DNA from: Anas platyrhynchos
Taxonomy: Eukaryota; Chordata; Aves; Anseriformes; Anatidae
Direction: 5' to 3'
Length of the DNA: 64,000 bases
Assembly (NCBI RefSeq): GCF_047663525.1
Contig: NC_092587.1
Span: 204,256,001-204,320,000, forward strand
The notes under the pieces were generated by a model. It was not told the origin of the DNA, made no database searches, and saw nothing but the letters and a program-made list of their open reading frames with translations. A program made the translations under genes and the position numbers. This document shows, one piece after another, positions 41,101-56,100 of the stretch (its first letter is position 1; every line of letters begins with the position of its first letter).

Positions 41101-44100
41101 TTTTGTGGCTCAGTGTATCTGAGTTCAGCGCTGAAACTTTTCAAAAAGGGAAAAGAAGAAACACCTATAACATGCCAAGTGTTGCAAGGAAATCTGTACT
41201 TCCTCTGATACGCTCAGTACACATCACCTCTATCTGTCAGGCTTAAAGCAAGCTTACAAGGGGCTCGACCTGTATTTCTCTCCAATAAATAGTGGTTTAT
41301 TGCTTAAGCCTGGGTGTCTGTGTGTGCAGCTTCTACGTGCAGATCTACCGGAATGCAGCTATCTGCAGATGTACTTTTTATCACATAATAACTTCAGGAT
41401 CAAGGCATTTCTAGGGAGTGTTGGCTTCACAAAACCACTGCTGCCTTGAGATGTTCTACCAGCTTTGTAATTTTCACAAGACAAGTGATCACGATCACAG
41501 CAATTCCAGTGCTTTTTAATAGAAGCAGCTTCCCCATATAGCCACTGACAAGCTGAGCAACAGATTTAATCCTTATCTTGTAAGCAGAAGTTACCATTTT
41601 TCTCTCCTTTTATTTCCTTTTGGAAAGGAGCTCAACTCACCAAAAACTTCCTAGCAATTGGGAAGTTTAACACCATTTGAAGCAACACTGTTTATGACAA
41701 AGAGGTCGTTGATGAACCACTCCAGTTATGAGGGATACACGTAAATAAATGCGTATTTATTTTACTGTGCTCAAAACACCGAGATTTCAAGGCAATAACC
41801 ATACTAGAAATACTTATGCCTGAGATCCAACTCCAGATACACACCAAGTAAACTCTCAGGATTTGAATCTGAGAGTGACCTTAATAAATCTTAAATTTTC
41901 AGTCGTTTGAGGAAGAATTAAAGGTGTCTTAATTAACTGTCATTCATTTTTGATATAAGACTGTCCATCAGCATTCAGAATTTTTTATCACAAGCCTAAG
42001 CCTTTATAGAAAAATCAGTTTGTTAGGATTTCATAGATGTGAATTTAAGCTGTACAGGTCCTACACTAAACATTATTAAGGGCAGGGTGGATGTTAAGGG
42101 CAGGCTCCACGTACAAACACATTTATTTTGCTATCTACACGTGTACTAGATATCATAACTACACAGAGCTGACTGAATCTGGAGCTGAAACCCAAATACA
42201 GTTTCTTAAAATAATGGAGCTGAACTAAAGAGGAGCAACATGCTGCACCGTGAACAGCCGAAGAATGAAACAAGAAGAAAAAGCAGAGTTAAATGAATTA
42301 TTTTTATTGAATTATTTTGTTTTCAACACTTAAAAATGATTTCCCCTCCACAGCCTAAGAGACAGGAGTGACCCTGAGCAGCTCCCAGGCACCATCCAGC
42401 AGCCAGAGGAACCCTGACAGTGAATTTGTACACGGTCACCTCGTCTGGGAGGCTAAAATGAACAGACATGGGCTGTTCCATGCTGCTTGGCTTCAGCACT
42501 CAGGAATGTCCCTGAGCACGTCTGATTTACAAACACTGACATGGCTTGTGCACCTCCTCTTTGGCTCTTAGGTAACAATAAGGGAATTAATTTCGGGTGA
42601 AGGACTTCTAACAACTCATCTTGCAGATACAGAATTTCAATGGAAATAAAGTTCAGAAATAAATACAAATATATTCAAATTAAGACCCTTGTAGAATATA
42701 AACCATTTGGGAACCACAAAGGTGGAACCTGCTAAAATGCCACAGCACCAAAATCCCAAATATCTGCACATACTTTGAGGCAGCAACAGTCTGATTTGTC
42801 CTACCTGCTTTGTGAGATGCAAAATGCTAAAGTAATTGCTTAAGGTTATTCTTAGTAATTTTAGCTTGGTTATTTTCTATAGTTCTCCAAAGCTTAAAAA
42901 TCTGATCCAGCTTGTGCTGAGTTCACTGACAATATGCCCTTTGAGCTGAAGCGCAGCAGAAACGAGGGCTGGGAACAGCGTGCTGGATCTCAAAGAACTT
43001 GCTGAAAAGCACAACTCAGCCTTGGCACCAGAATGAACAAGGAATTCATTTAAATAGTTACTTAGAAATCCCCCTTCTCGTCCTGCCAGCTTGGGATCTT
43101 AGCACGTACGTGAAACAAACAGTGCCCTCCTAATTCAATAGGCACTCGGTTCAAAGAGGAAAATTGTAGGGTATGAAGTGAAGCACTGAGCACAGCGTGC
43201 TAAAACACAAAGGAGCTGACAATCAGCTAAATGTCTGGATGCATCCAAATGAAACAGCTGATTTGGATCACAACAATGTCTAGAAACAACATGTCTTATG
43301 TTCTCAAACGCCAACAGATGGAATTGCAGCGGCCGCTTTGACAGCTGCCTCAACTTCTTGTAAAATCTCAGTAATCAAAGTTGTTAAAACCTAACTAAAG
43401 TGTCCACCTCCATCTTCGTAGCAGAATCGTGGAAGACTTTCTGCTTTAACAGAACAACCCACTGATGTTATTAGCTAGTTAGCAGTTCTACTCTGTGGTC
43501 TTTTAACGAAGTATGGTGCCTGAAGTGAAATCAGCAGTTTTGTGCTAAATTCACTGTTCCTTTATGGATTCAGTCTATTTCTTTGTAAGAAATTACTTAC
43601 ACAGAGTGAAATCTGTTAAATGAAATTGTTGTAAGGAAAAAGCATTCTCTTGCATTTTCTCAGAAAAATGTATTTCTGTACACTTACCCTCTCTTCTCAC
43701 TCATTCACATGCAGAGAATGCTAACGGTCTTGGCACGTTTCAACTATATTTAAAATTCTATTTAGCTACTCATTTACTGCTTTATTCGATAGTAGAACAC
43801 ATGTTAAGAGGTTTGTGATTTCAAAGCATCCTATCCTGTTCCTGTTTTTTCACTAAGAAGTGATAAAGCTGCCTACATCCCGTTTTTTTTTTTTTTTTTT
43901 TTTTTAACTGCTGTAAAACATTCCACTGAAGTGGAGACAAAACAGAAGAGAAACGTTTTGAAGACTGACCTGAAACGTTAGGTCCCAAGACAAGAAATGC
44001 TCGTATGGCTTGACTTTCATTATCACTACGGACAGGAGCCAAAGGCTTCTGCCCAGCTAAAGAGGAGCAGAGCTCAGCTGGAGCTCAGGACTGCCCTTCA

Positions 44101-47100
44101 GCACTGCTACCAAGTCTGGATGCTGAGCTCCCCTTCCCAAAAACCAAGAACAGTACAAAAAATGTTTAAAAAATTATGTATCATAAACAAAGACAGACTT
44201 CTTTTAAACAGTCACATTAAATAGTACACAAGAAGCCCATTGAGGGCTGGAAATCCTTCTGGCAATCTTGGTGTGACATCCTGATATTCTGTTCAAATAC
44301 TGGCATATTTTACCCATCACAAAGCATTACTGGTGGAGGCAGCCACTATTTATGGTAAATACTGAGACTGAAATGCAGGTATTTTTTCCATTTTTCAGTT
44401 TAAAAAAAAAATGGTAGTATAGGATACTTTGGTTCAAGAATAAGGGAAAAGTCAACTTCAGCAAGTGCTTAGTTTCATAATGTCTTTTAAGAAGGAAACT
44501 TTGACCCTCAGAAATTCCTTCTACCAAACTATTTTATACTGGGACAAAAATGAATAACCATAAAACGCCTACAAATGGCCATTTGGAAAGTGTTCAGAAA
44601 CTTCCACGGCTGTACATTGCTGCTGCTTTTCTTTATTATTATTTTTTTTATTATCAAAGCTGAGCTGGGTCTCCAAGAAACTGAAAAAACCCTGAAGCTG
44701 TACCTAGCGTATGTTACAGCTTCATTGGCACCAAGAGTATGTTTAGCATATGAGTATCTGCTTTTCAGCAGTGTTTTATCAAAATACATGGGTATGCCAG
44801 TCGTAGAAGTAACATTTACAGTAAACCAGTCTCTCACCACTGAGAAGACTGAAGGAGATTGCTTCCCCAAAGACGGGAGCTACAGCAAACACAGAAATCC
44901 CGTGAAACACAAATTCTGTGAAATCCACTTCTCGAGACCAACTGCCAAGTCTGAATCATCTTAAAACACCTCCTTTCCACATAAGGAACATGATTTTAAG
45001 TTATATGAGTGAGATTCTAAAGGGAGATGTTTCTTTTCTGTATTTTGCCATTTTAGAAAGCAGTTCACAATGTCAGGTTGTTCTTCCATCCCTGCAAAGC
45101 TTCCTAAATACGATGGCAGTCAGGTTGTTGGGTGGTATGTGCCAAAGAACTGAACACAAATTCCAACTCATGAAAGAATGCCTCTCCAATTCCTCTAAGA
45201 TCTTTCCCATTTGTTGTATTACTTTCCCACAGAAGTGTTAAAACCCACACTAATACAGCATTAAACTGCTTGAAAGCAGGACCACATACCCTCTGTAAAC
45301 CATCAGAGGGCACAGATGCCAGAAACGGATCACTTTAAAACCTCATGAAGTTATTTAGTGAACTCTAACTTCATCCCTCTCCAACAAATGCCACTTCCCT
45401 GTTAACACAAACCTCAATTTTATTATACCGTTAAAGTTTCCACACGTAGTATTTGGATTCTAGTACTCGATTCATTCACATTCAGATACTGTTCATTGCA
45501 CATCTGGGTTCTCTTTAGAATGAAAGAGCAAATTAAGTGTTACACATACCTGTAAGACACAAATAGGCAGCTAAATACCGTTTTTCAAGGCCATCTTTAT
45601 AGGTCTGAATCGCACCATAGATTGGAGGTAGAATGAAAATCAGGTTACTCACTGTGTTCCCTGTAGGACAGAAACAAAAAGCAGAGGTTTAGAACTGGGT
45701 ACCGGGCATTTTAAATAAGCACAGCTACGTTCATTCATTAAAGGCTGCTTCTACAGTTCCCATCCAGAACGCTGCCCCTTTTTGAAACTGTCTTCTGCTT
45801 TCATATGTAACACGTGGTTAAATGTTGGTACAACGTGGTTAACTATTTGAAGGCTAAATGGTTCTCTTTTGTCCTTTTACACGTTTGGAGAGCAATAAAA
45901 AAAATAAATTAACTGGAAAGGTTGGCTTAGATGGTGGTAGGGTTACCCTGATCGAACAGCACATGAATTAAAACCCAGCTCCTTAAGGATATGACAGCCC
46001 CAAATATGGTTTTCAATGGTTTTCCTTCCCTTAGCTCTCTCCTCCACACCACTTTCAAGATGCTTTAAGGTCACAAAGTGACCCGTTCCTCAACAAAAGC
46101 TCTTCGGTCTTCCCAGAGCACACAGAACAAACCTGAGGTTGAGCTGCATCACAGATCACGCAAGATCATGGACTGCAAGAGGGCATGATAAGGACCAGCA
46201 AAAAGCAGTCCCTAATGCTCAGCATGGCAGGCAAGTGCCAAAGCTCATCAAGAGCTCCAATACCAGAGGGTAGGATGATGCTTCCAGCACCGGGAAAGAC
46301 AAAGAAACCTTTCTTTCCTCTTGTTTTCTCATTTCAAGACCACTCTCCCACTCTGACAGGTTTTCAAACTGTCGTGGCCATCACAAAAGCGCAATGAAAT
46401 GGTAAGAAATGCAAGTGAGGCAAAAGGAAATGTAAATTTCTGAGCAGAAGGGACGGAGATTCAACCTCTGTGCCCAACCACAAATCCTAATTTTGAGAAT
46501 AAAAGCTTTGTAACGGGAATGAGATGACGTGCAATTTGAGAAAGAGCTGGTATAGAAAAAGGCAGAACACCATTTACATTAATTAAGCTGCAAATTTTCA
46601 CATGCCATCAGTTAAATATATACAGTTAAAGTTTTAACTCTGATTTCCAAATATCTCCATGACAAGTACGATACATGAGGATACAGAGAGGCCAAGAACA
46701 ATTATTTCTGCCTTTTTTGTTTGGCAGAAACTCCTGGAAGCATGTAAAACACAGAATGAGAGTGAGCAGACCGCGTCTGAGCACATCCAAGCACCTGCTT
46801 TTCAGATCTACCCTCCAAGATCCATACCAGAGAGAAGTGGTAACTGCCAGACTACGATCACAAAACCCCAAGGTATGTTCCCAGCATCTCTGGGAACAGA
46901 AATCCCTATTTTACAGGTTTACAGGAAATTTAACCCCTGGCAGAAGTGGTTATTTCAGGACCCATGGTAAGAAGCCCACCCAGTCAGCCTTAATAAGTTA
47001 GCTTTGTAGATCCAACAAATTAAATCCAAATCTCAGTTTGAGATACTCTTCTTGACCAGATAAGCATCCCATCCAACACGAACCCTTCTTTACTGATTTA

Positions 47101-50100
47101 ACATCACCTCCTGCACAACCACGAGCCTCACCAACTTATGACAACCACGCCGGAGATGTCATTCCTCAGGGCAGCTCCACAGGGAGGTTCCCCCACAGAA
47201 CAGAAACCCAGCTGAAATCAAACCAGCTCTGTAAATATGTTCAGGTTTGTACCAACCCAGAGGTTTTTCGTGCCTTGTTTCTTGGGGGAAGCATTAACCT
47301 CTTGCAGCGTTCCTGCAGGGATGCAATGGGCAGGGATTTGCTCTCTCCAGAGACCAGGCTTGGCAGAAAGCTGCTGCAAACCAGGGTCCATCGCCGCCTC
47401 CTCCCATAAACCACACAAAAACATCATTAAAATGACGTTTTAATCTTAAAAATCTTAAAAAACAAAGTAAAGGCTACACCCAGACCAGGCAGCAAGTCTG
47501 TTGCTTTCAGGAGGAGCTCTCAAACGCACCCATTTCACGGAGATCTTATTAGACATCACATAAACATCATTGTTTTAGGTTGTTTTATTACGCAACGGGC
47601 AAAAAGCTGGCAAAAACCCAAACCTGCAAGCGCCGAACAAAAGAAATCCCGCGCTGCTTGTCCCTGGGTGGGAGGGAAGGCACGTGACAGCCACGGAGAT
47701 CTGCAGCAGGCTAACAAGCCTAAACGGACACAGGAACGCAGCAAAGAGATGCCTCCGTAGGAAAGCAAAGGTCTTGACACTTCCTGCAAAGCTGTAATTA
47801 GGTTAAATTACGGGAAATTTATGAGCATTTAATCTAGGAGCATCTTGCTGGGAGAGGAAATACCGGGGGCCTAATGTAGCTGTAAATCCCTGCCGCTCCT
47901 TCTCGGCGCTTTCTGGCCCGTATTGTTCAGTCCGTTTGCAGCACGGATTAGGCATGCCTATTTGCAAAACAGTTATTGAAAACTGGGCTTTTTTTTTTTT
48001 TTAATTTTAAATAAAGGAATTGGGGGTAGGAGAACAATGAATGAAGTACTCGGGCATACTGCTAGGAAAATTACTTCTTTCAAGAAGAAAAATTACAAGG
48101 CCGCTGTTAAACCTAAGGTCCCCCGGAGTGCAGATTTCCTAGAAGTCCTGATAGTCTTTGCAGGATTATCCTCACAGAATAGCTCAAATTAAAGGGGATT
48201 TTTAAAAATTTCTTAACTAATTCCATCAAAAACGGCAGCGAGACATGCCCAGAGATTAGCAAACAACACCAAGAAAGAAGGAAAAGGCCACACAAGTAAC
48301 TGCAGCCCTATTACTCCCAAGTTAATTAGCGAACAAGGACATGAAACAAGCTTTGAAGGAAATGGATATGGAAGTTGAAAATGGGGAAAAAAAGAGCTGA
48401 CAAAAGAGCTGGCTTTGGGCTTAACTCTGTACTGAATTCTTACATTTCAGTACTGGATTCCTTGGGTACTGGACCAGTACTTGAAATATTGTGACCGAGA
48501 ACATGCCTTGCCATATGAAGGTGAATCCTTATTCCAAACATTGGATTGATTTATTTGAAGAGGCAGAAAAGAGAACAAAGACTGTACGGTGACAACCATA
48601 AGCCATCACTGGAAGGCACCTAAAATTTAAGGCGCCTAAAAGGCACCCTCAAATTTACTTCCAGGATAGGCAGGGAAATAGCAAAGTCTTCACGAAAGCC
48701 AGCAGTGGAAAATGATGTTCTGTTTTTACCAATAAATGGAAAATTATGTCAGGAGCATCACTCAGCTGCGAGGATAAGGTGGGAACCTACAGTATGGGAA
48801 GGGACAAAAACGGTTTAGCTCGCTCCCCTCGCCCAACAAAGCCTGGAGGGAATGAAACTGTGCTCTGCAAACATACCATGGATAAATGCCAAGGATCCAC
48901 GGGAGCTGTTTGAACTAAAGAAATACTGACAAAGGAAGAAATAAACTAACCTTTAATAAATGTGGAGTAGAGCTGTATCTGTGTTTCACACACCTGCATG
49001 CCGTGATACCAACGCAAGAGTAAAAAACACCAAGCTTTTTGTTTTGTTTTACTATGCATGTTCATTCAATCATCCTCAGGTCTTAAAAAATATATATATA
49101 CAGTACCATAAATGCACAGAGATCTGTACAAGGACTGAAATCACATCACAGTCCAAAATTATAAGCAAAAACTTGGAGAGGAAACAGTATTTAAAAGCTA
49201 ACATGGGCACAAAATATTACTTATTCTCATCTGAAAAGCTTCATGGAGCTGGAGTACACAAATTTGAAGGACCCTAGTTTTATAACCTATTTTCCCCCAA
49301 TATGTAGTCACTTCTACATTATAAGTCATTTCTGCAATAAATTTGGATGAGAAGTCAAAAGGATAAAACAAGCTACGTTGTAGATACATCAAGTAATAAC
49401 AGAAGGTGGTCATAAAGAAAATACCTTGCAGGATGTAGAAGCATCAGGAGCACTGCACATGGAGCTAGGATACAGGAGATGTTTTCAGCAAAGGAGGAAA
49501 AGTGGTATTTAAAAGCAGCAGAAAAATTATCACCTCCTGCTCTGTGACAGCCAAAAGTTGGTGTGTTATCAGTGTTATTCTCATCCCAAATCCCAAACAC
49601 CGCACTGTGTGAGCCCTTACGGAGAAAATTACCTTGATCCCAGCCAAAACCCTGACAGAGATCCTTCCTCCTGTCCAGTTTTATGAACTGGCATTGACCT
49701 TTTCAAACATAAAAGTGTTTTCAGTCTCTTGCTCACTCTCACACTTTGGATTTCTGTATGGTTTCTACAAGACCCAAACCCCAACAGAAATAACTGTTAC
49801 CTCCAGACAGCAAAGAATTATTATTATTTTTTTCCAGTTTAAAAAGCTGGCTATATATTAAAAGCTCATTTAAGATCAGAACTTATACTGATGATATTAA
49901 TCACAGGCTTTCAGCCTACCCTTACAGACAACTGCAGCTCACGGTGAAACACAGGAGAGGACAGGGGCTGCTAATTCCTAAAAGATAGACACCTAAGCTC
50001 CTATAAAGCCAAAGCGTCCCCTTGTAATTACAAATTAAATGAGATTTTGAGGCTGATAAAGTCTGTTCCATTGCACGTGAGTCACAAGGCACGGCACAGT

Positions 50101-53100
50101 CAGTTTTAGGGCACTACCTGGCTCCTGGAGCTTTCCCTTTTTCCATCCCTGTATGAAAAAAACGAACTGGTGTTAACAAACAAAGCCTGTCAGATGGTTT
50201 CATGACACACGCAGAACTTGAATCATCCTTCTAGAGGATTTCAGATGCAAGCTCTCTGTCACAGCTCGTGTTTCTGGCATCATCTCTGGCAGCTCTGGTG
50301 CAAATTGCAGGGTTTACCAGACGTAAAGAGCTTGGGAAGCAATATGCTGGTGTGGGCGTGTAGGCGACCACCTACCATGGGAATACCTTCTCTTAAAGAA
50401 GACTTCTTGTGGAAGGATCTCCAGGGATACGAAACCAAAGATGAGCACGCTCAGAGAATATCAGCAAAAGAACGGCACAAAAAGAGCAGTCCTGGGGCCC
50501 TGAGCACCAGGAAGCAACAAGACAGAAAGGTTTTGGGAAATGAGATTCAAATCTTCACCTCCACCAGCCTTTTTTAATATCTGCCTCTTCCAAATCCACA
50601 ATAACCGCGCTTTGGAGGGTCAGGAAATGAATCTCCCGTCTCTATTTGATATTTCTAAAGGGCCTCGAGGGGAGAAAGACGAGTCATCCCGACGGGAGCT
50701 TTGCCAGGAGGTGATTACCGAGCTCCCTGCTGCATGATGCGCGTGAGATCGATGTCAGCTTCGCAGATCTACCCTTAAAAGAAAAAAGGGAAGCAGGGAA
50801 TGCTTTTAAGTGATGAGATCTGATTCCTGCCTCTTGTAATTCCTCTGGTCTCCTTACCAAACCCTAAGCAAGCCTTGATTTCGTTTACCTGGCCCTTAAC
50901 TGAAGTTGCAGCTTGTGTTAGCCGCCCCGTCTCGAACAACAAAATGAGAAAACACCACCTGAGGAAACAGCGAGGCAATTACTACGCATGAAAACTTCCT
51001 GAAGAACCATAAAAACAGGGACAGATAAATAACAACTCAAACTAAGGGGTTATCAGAGAGACCGTATGTCCCTAAGTGTTTAAAAAAATAGAAATCTAAA
51101 AATCAATTTTTGTATAAATCACCAGAATTGTAACAGTGAGCTCTGTAGGAAGACAAAACACAATAGGAAAATGTGATAGTGTAAGCACATCACAGAAGAA
51201 CACTGTATTAACCCAGCTGTGTATAGACCTTGGCAATGTGAAATCCCTCTTGGCATACCACCGGGAGAAAATACAGTGGGGAGAAGCCAGAGGGCTTCAG
51301 ATAAGAGCAACACAGAGCACTACAAAGGAAAAGAAAGATTTGGAGAAGAGAAAACAGCTACCTAAATGCTGGCCAGGCAGCAGCTACAAGCAAGGGACAC
51401 AGAAGTCAGCAGGTTTACAGGGTGCAGAGATTGAAAAAAAAAACACATTTGTATTACTAAAAAAGAGCCTTTTAGTCAGCATTGACGAGGAAAAGGGAAA
51501 TTCAGGTGGAACACCCAGAAGCTGAGTTTATTTGGAAACCAGGTTTTCTCCCCAAAAGAAGTCCTGGAGCAGTTTCAAACGAGCCTGGACAACACGCCAC
51601 AAGGCTGTAGATGAAGATGAAGCAGATGCAGTTGAAGTCCAGGAGTTGGATGATCCTTGTAGGTCCCTTCCAGTTCGGGATATTCTCTGATTCCATGAAT
51701 GCAGCACCGAGAACCTGTGCTTTGAGGTCTCCTAGGCTGCTTCCCCCTTACTAGGTCTCCATTTCTTCAGGATACGTGGATGTAGGCTGGCAGCCTTCCA
51801 GACAAAACGTGCCCAGGTGAAGCATTTCAGTGATTTAGTGGCTTGGGGAGAGGCAACAAGGTAATTTTAGGGGGAAAAAAGTGATTAATTATTAACAAGG
51901 CAATTTGATTTTTATTCGCCGTGCTCATTTCCGAGCGGTTCCAACATGCTGGGTCAAGCAACACATCCTGATTTATGGCCTTCCACGCTTCCTGCCCCAC
52001 AATTCGCCCCCCTGGCATTCACCGGGCCCGTTCAGCCAATATTTTCGCAGACTTCTTTACCCCGATCACGGCATTTTGTGTTACATTTGTGCTCTTCACA
52101 GCAATCAGAGTGCGGGAGGTAATTAGGAGAAAAAGCTCTCAACGCCCCTGACTAACACCGCACGCAGGAGAACGCTCGGTTCAAACCTGTGAAGCGTGGG
52201 TGGATTTTCTAAGGCACAAGCCTCTCTTTGGTATGCAGGGCTTACAAAAGCACTTGTTATTAAACTGCTTCGGGATCGCCCTGGGTTACAATCAAGCCAT
52301 CCTTTCCTTTCCCCTCACCTCTCTGCCAAGTGCTTCGCTGCCGTGTAGTGCAGAAAATTAGGCTCTAATTGGCCCGGCACCCACCTTGCTTCTCACGGAT
52401 GTTATACTAAAAATAAAACAAATGCATGCCAGTTAATGCTACACAAAAGGAAATCTTACAAGTCCGTGCATTTCTTCACCAGAATCCAGCATCTGTGCAA
52501 TCCCATAAGTACAATATTCGAGTTCAGAACACAGATTTCAACTCAAACGTTGAAACATTCATTGCTGGGCTAAGAAGTTTTCGGTTTTCCCTCTCAAATC
52601 TAAAACAGATCCATCACCTGTTTGGTTTCTGTTATCCTCAAACCTGCTTGGTTTCTGCTTATCCTCAACACCCCTGCAAGAGGAAGATGGGTTAAAAGAG
52701 GGTGCCTGAACCCCAAAGAAGCCTCCCCAAAACCAAAGCCAGGACTTTCAAGCACCAAAGTGTTTCTCTGGCCACTAGACCATCCTCACCTGCCACAATA
52801 AAAATGAGTTAATTTACAAGAGGTGATGTGGTTAAGTTTTAGAGTGAAGGGTCTGAAAGAGTAAGGACTGTACACTTTCCAGAAACAACATTGTTATGAG
52901 CAGTTCTTACAACGTGTAGCATAACAGAGTCCTCCTTCTCCTGGAATTTTATTGCAAAACGAAGGAAAAGTGTCTGACAACCAAGAACCTGAACGGTGAT
53001 TTTTCTGAGGAAGGATGACTGATTTTTCTTTTTTTGAGGGGTTCGCTTGAAGCCCTTCATGACACCAGTCCGAGATCTGCATGAGATGGTCCTTCTGTTC

Positions 53101-56100
53101 CTCAGAAGGGGGTCAAGAACAGCTTTGGAGGGCAGAGGACAAAACGTGGGGGACCAACTGTGAAGTCTACCAGAAAATTAGGAATGCAACTGCAAGGAGA
53201 ATGTTCTGAGGTGTGGAATAAAGACAGCTACTAGAGCTAAATCAGAATAGCCACGCTTCTCAAAGCCCAGCTCTGCTAATTGTCTTACTACGGCTGTAAT
53301 GATGGCAATGCCACCTAGGCCTGCCACAAGCACAGGGTATTCTGAAGCCCTAATAAGTGTTTTGGGGGTTTTGAAGGGACCACTTCACTAAATGTAACTG
53401 TATTTGAGAAAACCAGATCACCAAAATCTACCCTTGGTCATTTTTGGAGTTTGCAAGAAGAAACCTGGACGTACAGGGTGATGCAAACCTCCTTTACAGT
53501 ATATTTTCCTTTCCAATCCAAGATACCCACAGATAAGTAGTCTACAAGAAATAAATTTGCATCCCAATAAGCCGCTGTGCCATCCTGTCACCTCTGAATG
53601 TTGCTTTCCTGGAACATGGGAAGCCTCGTGGAAAAGAGAACAGAATTTCCCTGGGAAATGTGCACCTGAGACGACAGCGAGCAGACCAATTAGGCTGAGG
53701 TACACCTGGAAGGATTTTGCCAGTAAATCTGAAGTTAAAACAGTCAACACAGACACATCATCTAATAAAAAAATCAATCTACGAAGTGCACCAAAAGCAA
53801 GTGCTTACAGCTGGAAAACGCAATCAAAGTCAGGAGCGATTAGGCTGAGATGATGTAAAGTCAGAGCATTACATGCAATAAGCTCATTGCTGAAGGGCAG
53901 ATTTGCTGCTATTACAGCCTTGAGTGGGAAACAAAACGTCTCTTAAATGTTATTTTAAGCCAGGCTGCAGATGTCAAGCAGGAAGGAGACAAGGAAGAAG
54001 AGCAGGCTTGCTCTTGAGCCAGTCCTAAAATCAGAGACCGATATGTTACAGGTATCATCCATGGCATTTCCATCAGGCTTGATTCCCTCCTCTTCACTTT
54101 TCTCCTACCGTGCTGGTTTCAGCCTCCCAAATCCATGTCCAGGGTCTGCACCGGTTCCTCCAATCCTGGGGCTCTGCCCGGAGCAGAAAACACAGCTCTT
54201 GGCAGCTGGCATCTGTCTGTCCTCACCCTTCAGCGCCTGGAGGCACCGTAGCTGCTCCCTGAACGATGAGTGGCAGAGAACAACTCGGATTAGTGCTCTT
54301 TGCCAGCCAGTTGTAGCTTTAATTTAAGCAGCCTTGCTTCAAAATCCAAATCCTCTTCCTTTCCTTCTTTTCTTCCTGCTGCTGTGGATTTCCCCTGGGT
54401 GCTCTGCATGACCGAAGTCTCTCCTGCTGGTTTTTCACGCAATTCTTCTGCATTTTGCCCCGGATGGATGGTGGAGAATTAAGAAGAAAATGGTAGGTGA
54501 CAAAGTGGGTAAAAAAAAGAGCACATCAAGATGATGAAACCAGTGCACAGCAGCCTTCACAGCACCGGTTGGTGGCACTCCCTCTCTCACCAGTAAACCA
54601 GGAGAATTCTCATCTTCACGTTAATTTTTCACAGGGCTGCCTCAAATTAAAAATCCCAGCACTTACCACAATGTATGATTCAAAACAAAAAGGGATCTGA
54701 CCTCAGAAATGGCTTTAACTCTCCTCCTTCAGGCCCAAATACCCAACTTTGTCTCTTTTACACATGCACTCCTCTTCTTTGTGCCACCTGTGAAGCCTGC
54801 ATCACCTTTCCCAATTAACACCAAGACCTAGCAAGGACTTTCAGCTGTACCTAACTCACTAACCCAGGACTTGAACTATTTCTAATTCCAACTCTATTTT
54901 TCACTGCCCAGCTGTCATTTTGAGACAACATCCAGGTTCTCACTTGAAAAATGAAAAGAATAAAATAACAGCAGCTGCCTACTAGCCTTCAAACATCAGC
55001 AAAAGCTATTTATCTACGTGCAAATGAAGCTCCTCCACAAGAACAGCAAGATCCAAGTTCAGATCTTGAAGTATCTCACGATCTAAAGCAAATACAGGAA
55101 GAGGTACACAGGACATTGAAGGTTCAAGCTTCAGGCAACCCTCTTTTTACCTACACCAGCTCCAGTTCATTCCCGGGGTGGTGAGCATTCAGGCCCACAA
55201 AAAGTTTTGGCGCGTTAAGGATGTGAAACAGTTGAAAACCAAACAAAATGAATGAGACCTCAGCACAAATGACAGCCTGAAGACTGCCAGAGGAAGCTTT
55301 CAGAGGGCAGAAGAGAAATTAACACAGAAGTCATATGGAGATCAGCACAGAAGAGTTTTAAGGCAAGAATTTAAGAGCTTGGAATGGGATACGTTTAAGA
55401 AAAGGAACTAGGAAACATTCCTCTACAGCCTAAAACAGAGAAAGAAGGAAAACAAGGAAAGTTAAATCAGGATGGACGCAGTTTTAGCATTCAAATACCA
55501 GGCTGATGTTGGACAGACAACGCTAAAACATGGGTCTTGAAAGATTTAACAGCCACCAAGTCCCAAATGCCTGGGAGGAAAACAACAGCGCTACCGCAGA
55601 TCACCAAGCCGTGGCAGCTTGTTGAAGTGAAGGCAAACAACAGCTGCTGTATGATTTCACCACCCCGGCGCACTTCTCTGCTACCTCCCAAGGCATCTCC
55701 ACGAGTCAACGGAGCTGATTCTTCTCAGCAACTCCACTCACCAGTTGGAAAAAGGGACGAGGGATACAAACTGGTGAAGCTCGGCTGGTTTTCACCCTGC
55801 TGCTTCCCAGGAAAAGCAGGAATTTTCACCTGACGGCAGCTTGCTGCAGCTTTATGGAGATGGCATCAGCTGCACCCAGCTGCAGGGGGCAGACCTGCAG
55901 GTGCCAGGGGCTGCAAACAGCAGCGCTTTGCTTCTGTTCTCTTTTTGAGCTTCTGAGAGCAAATCCAAAGTTTAAAGGGAAGAATTTGCTTCTCCAGGCT
56001 GTTTATGCACGCACTGCTCAGTGCACTGTGGGGTTTTTGTTCTCTGTGCTCGCATGGGTCATTTCCACAGCTGCAAAGAGGACTTGGGGGGAAAAAAAAG

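Noticed and set aside
44575..44964. 129-codon plus-strand ORF in intron 2 with a hydrophobic N-terminus
   Set aside because: The hydrophobic stretch comes from a T/A-rich run; no known family and no supporting signals.
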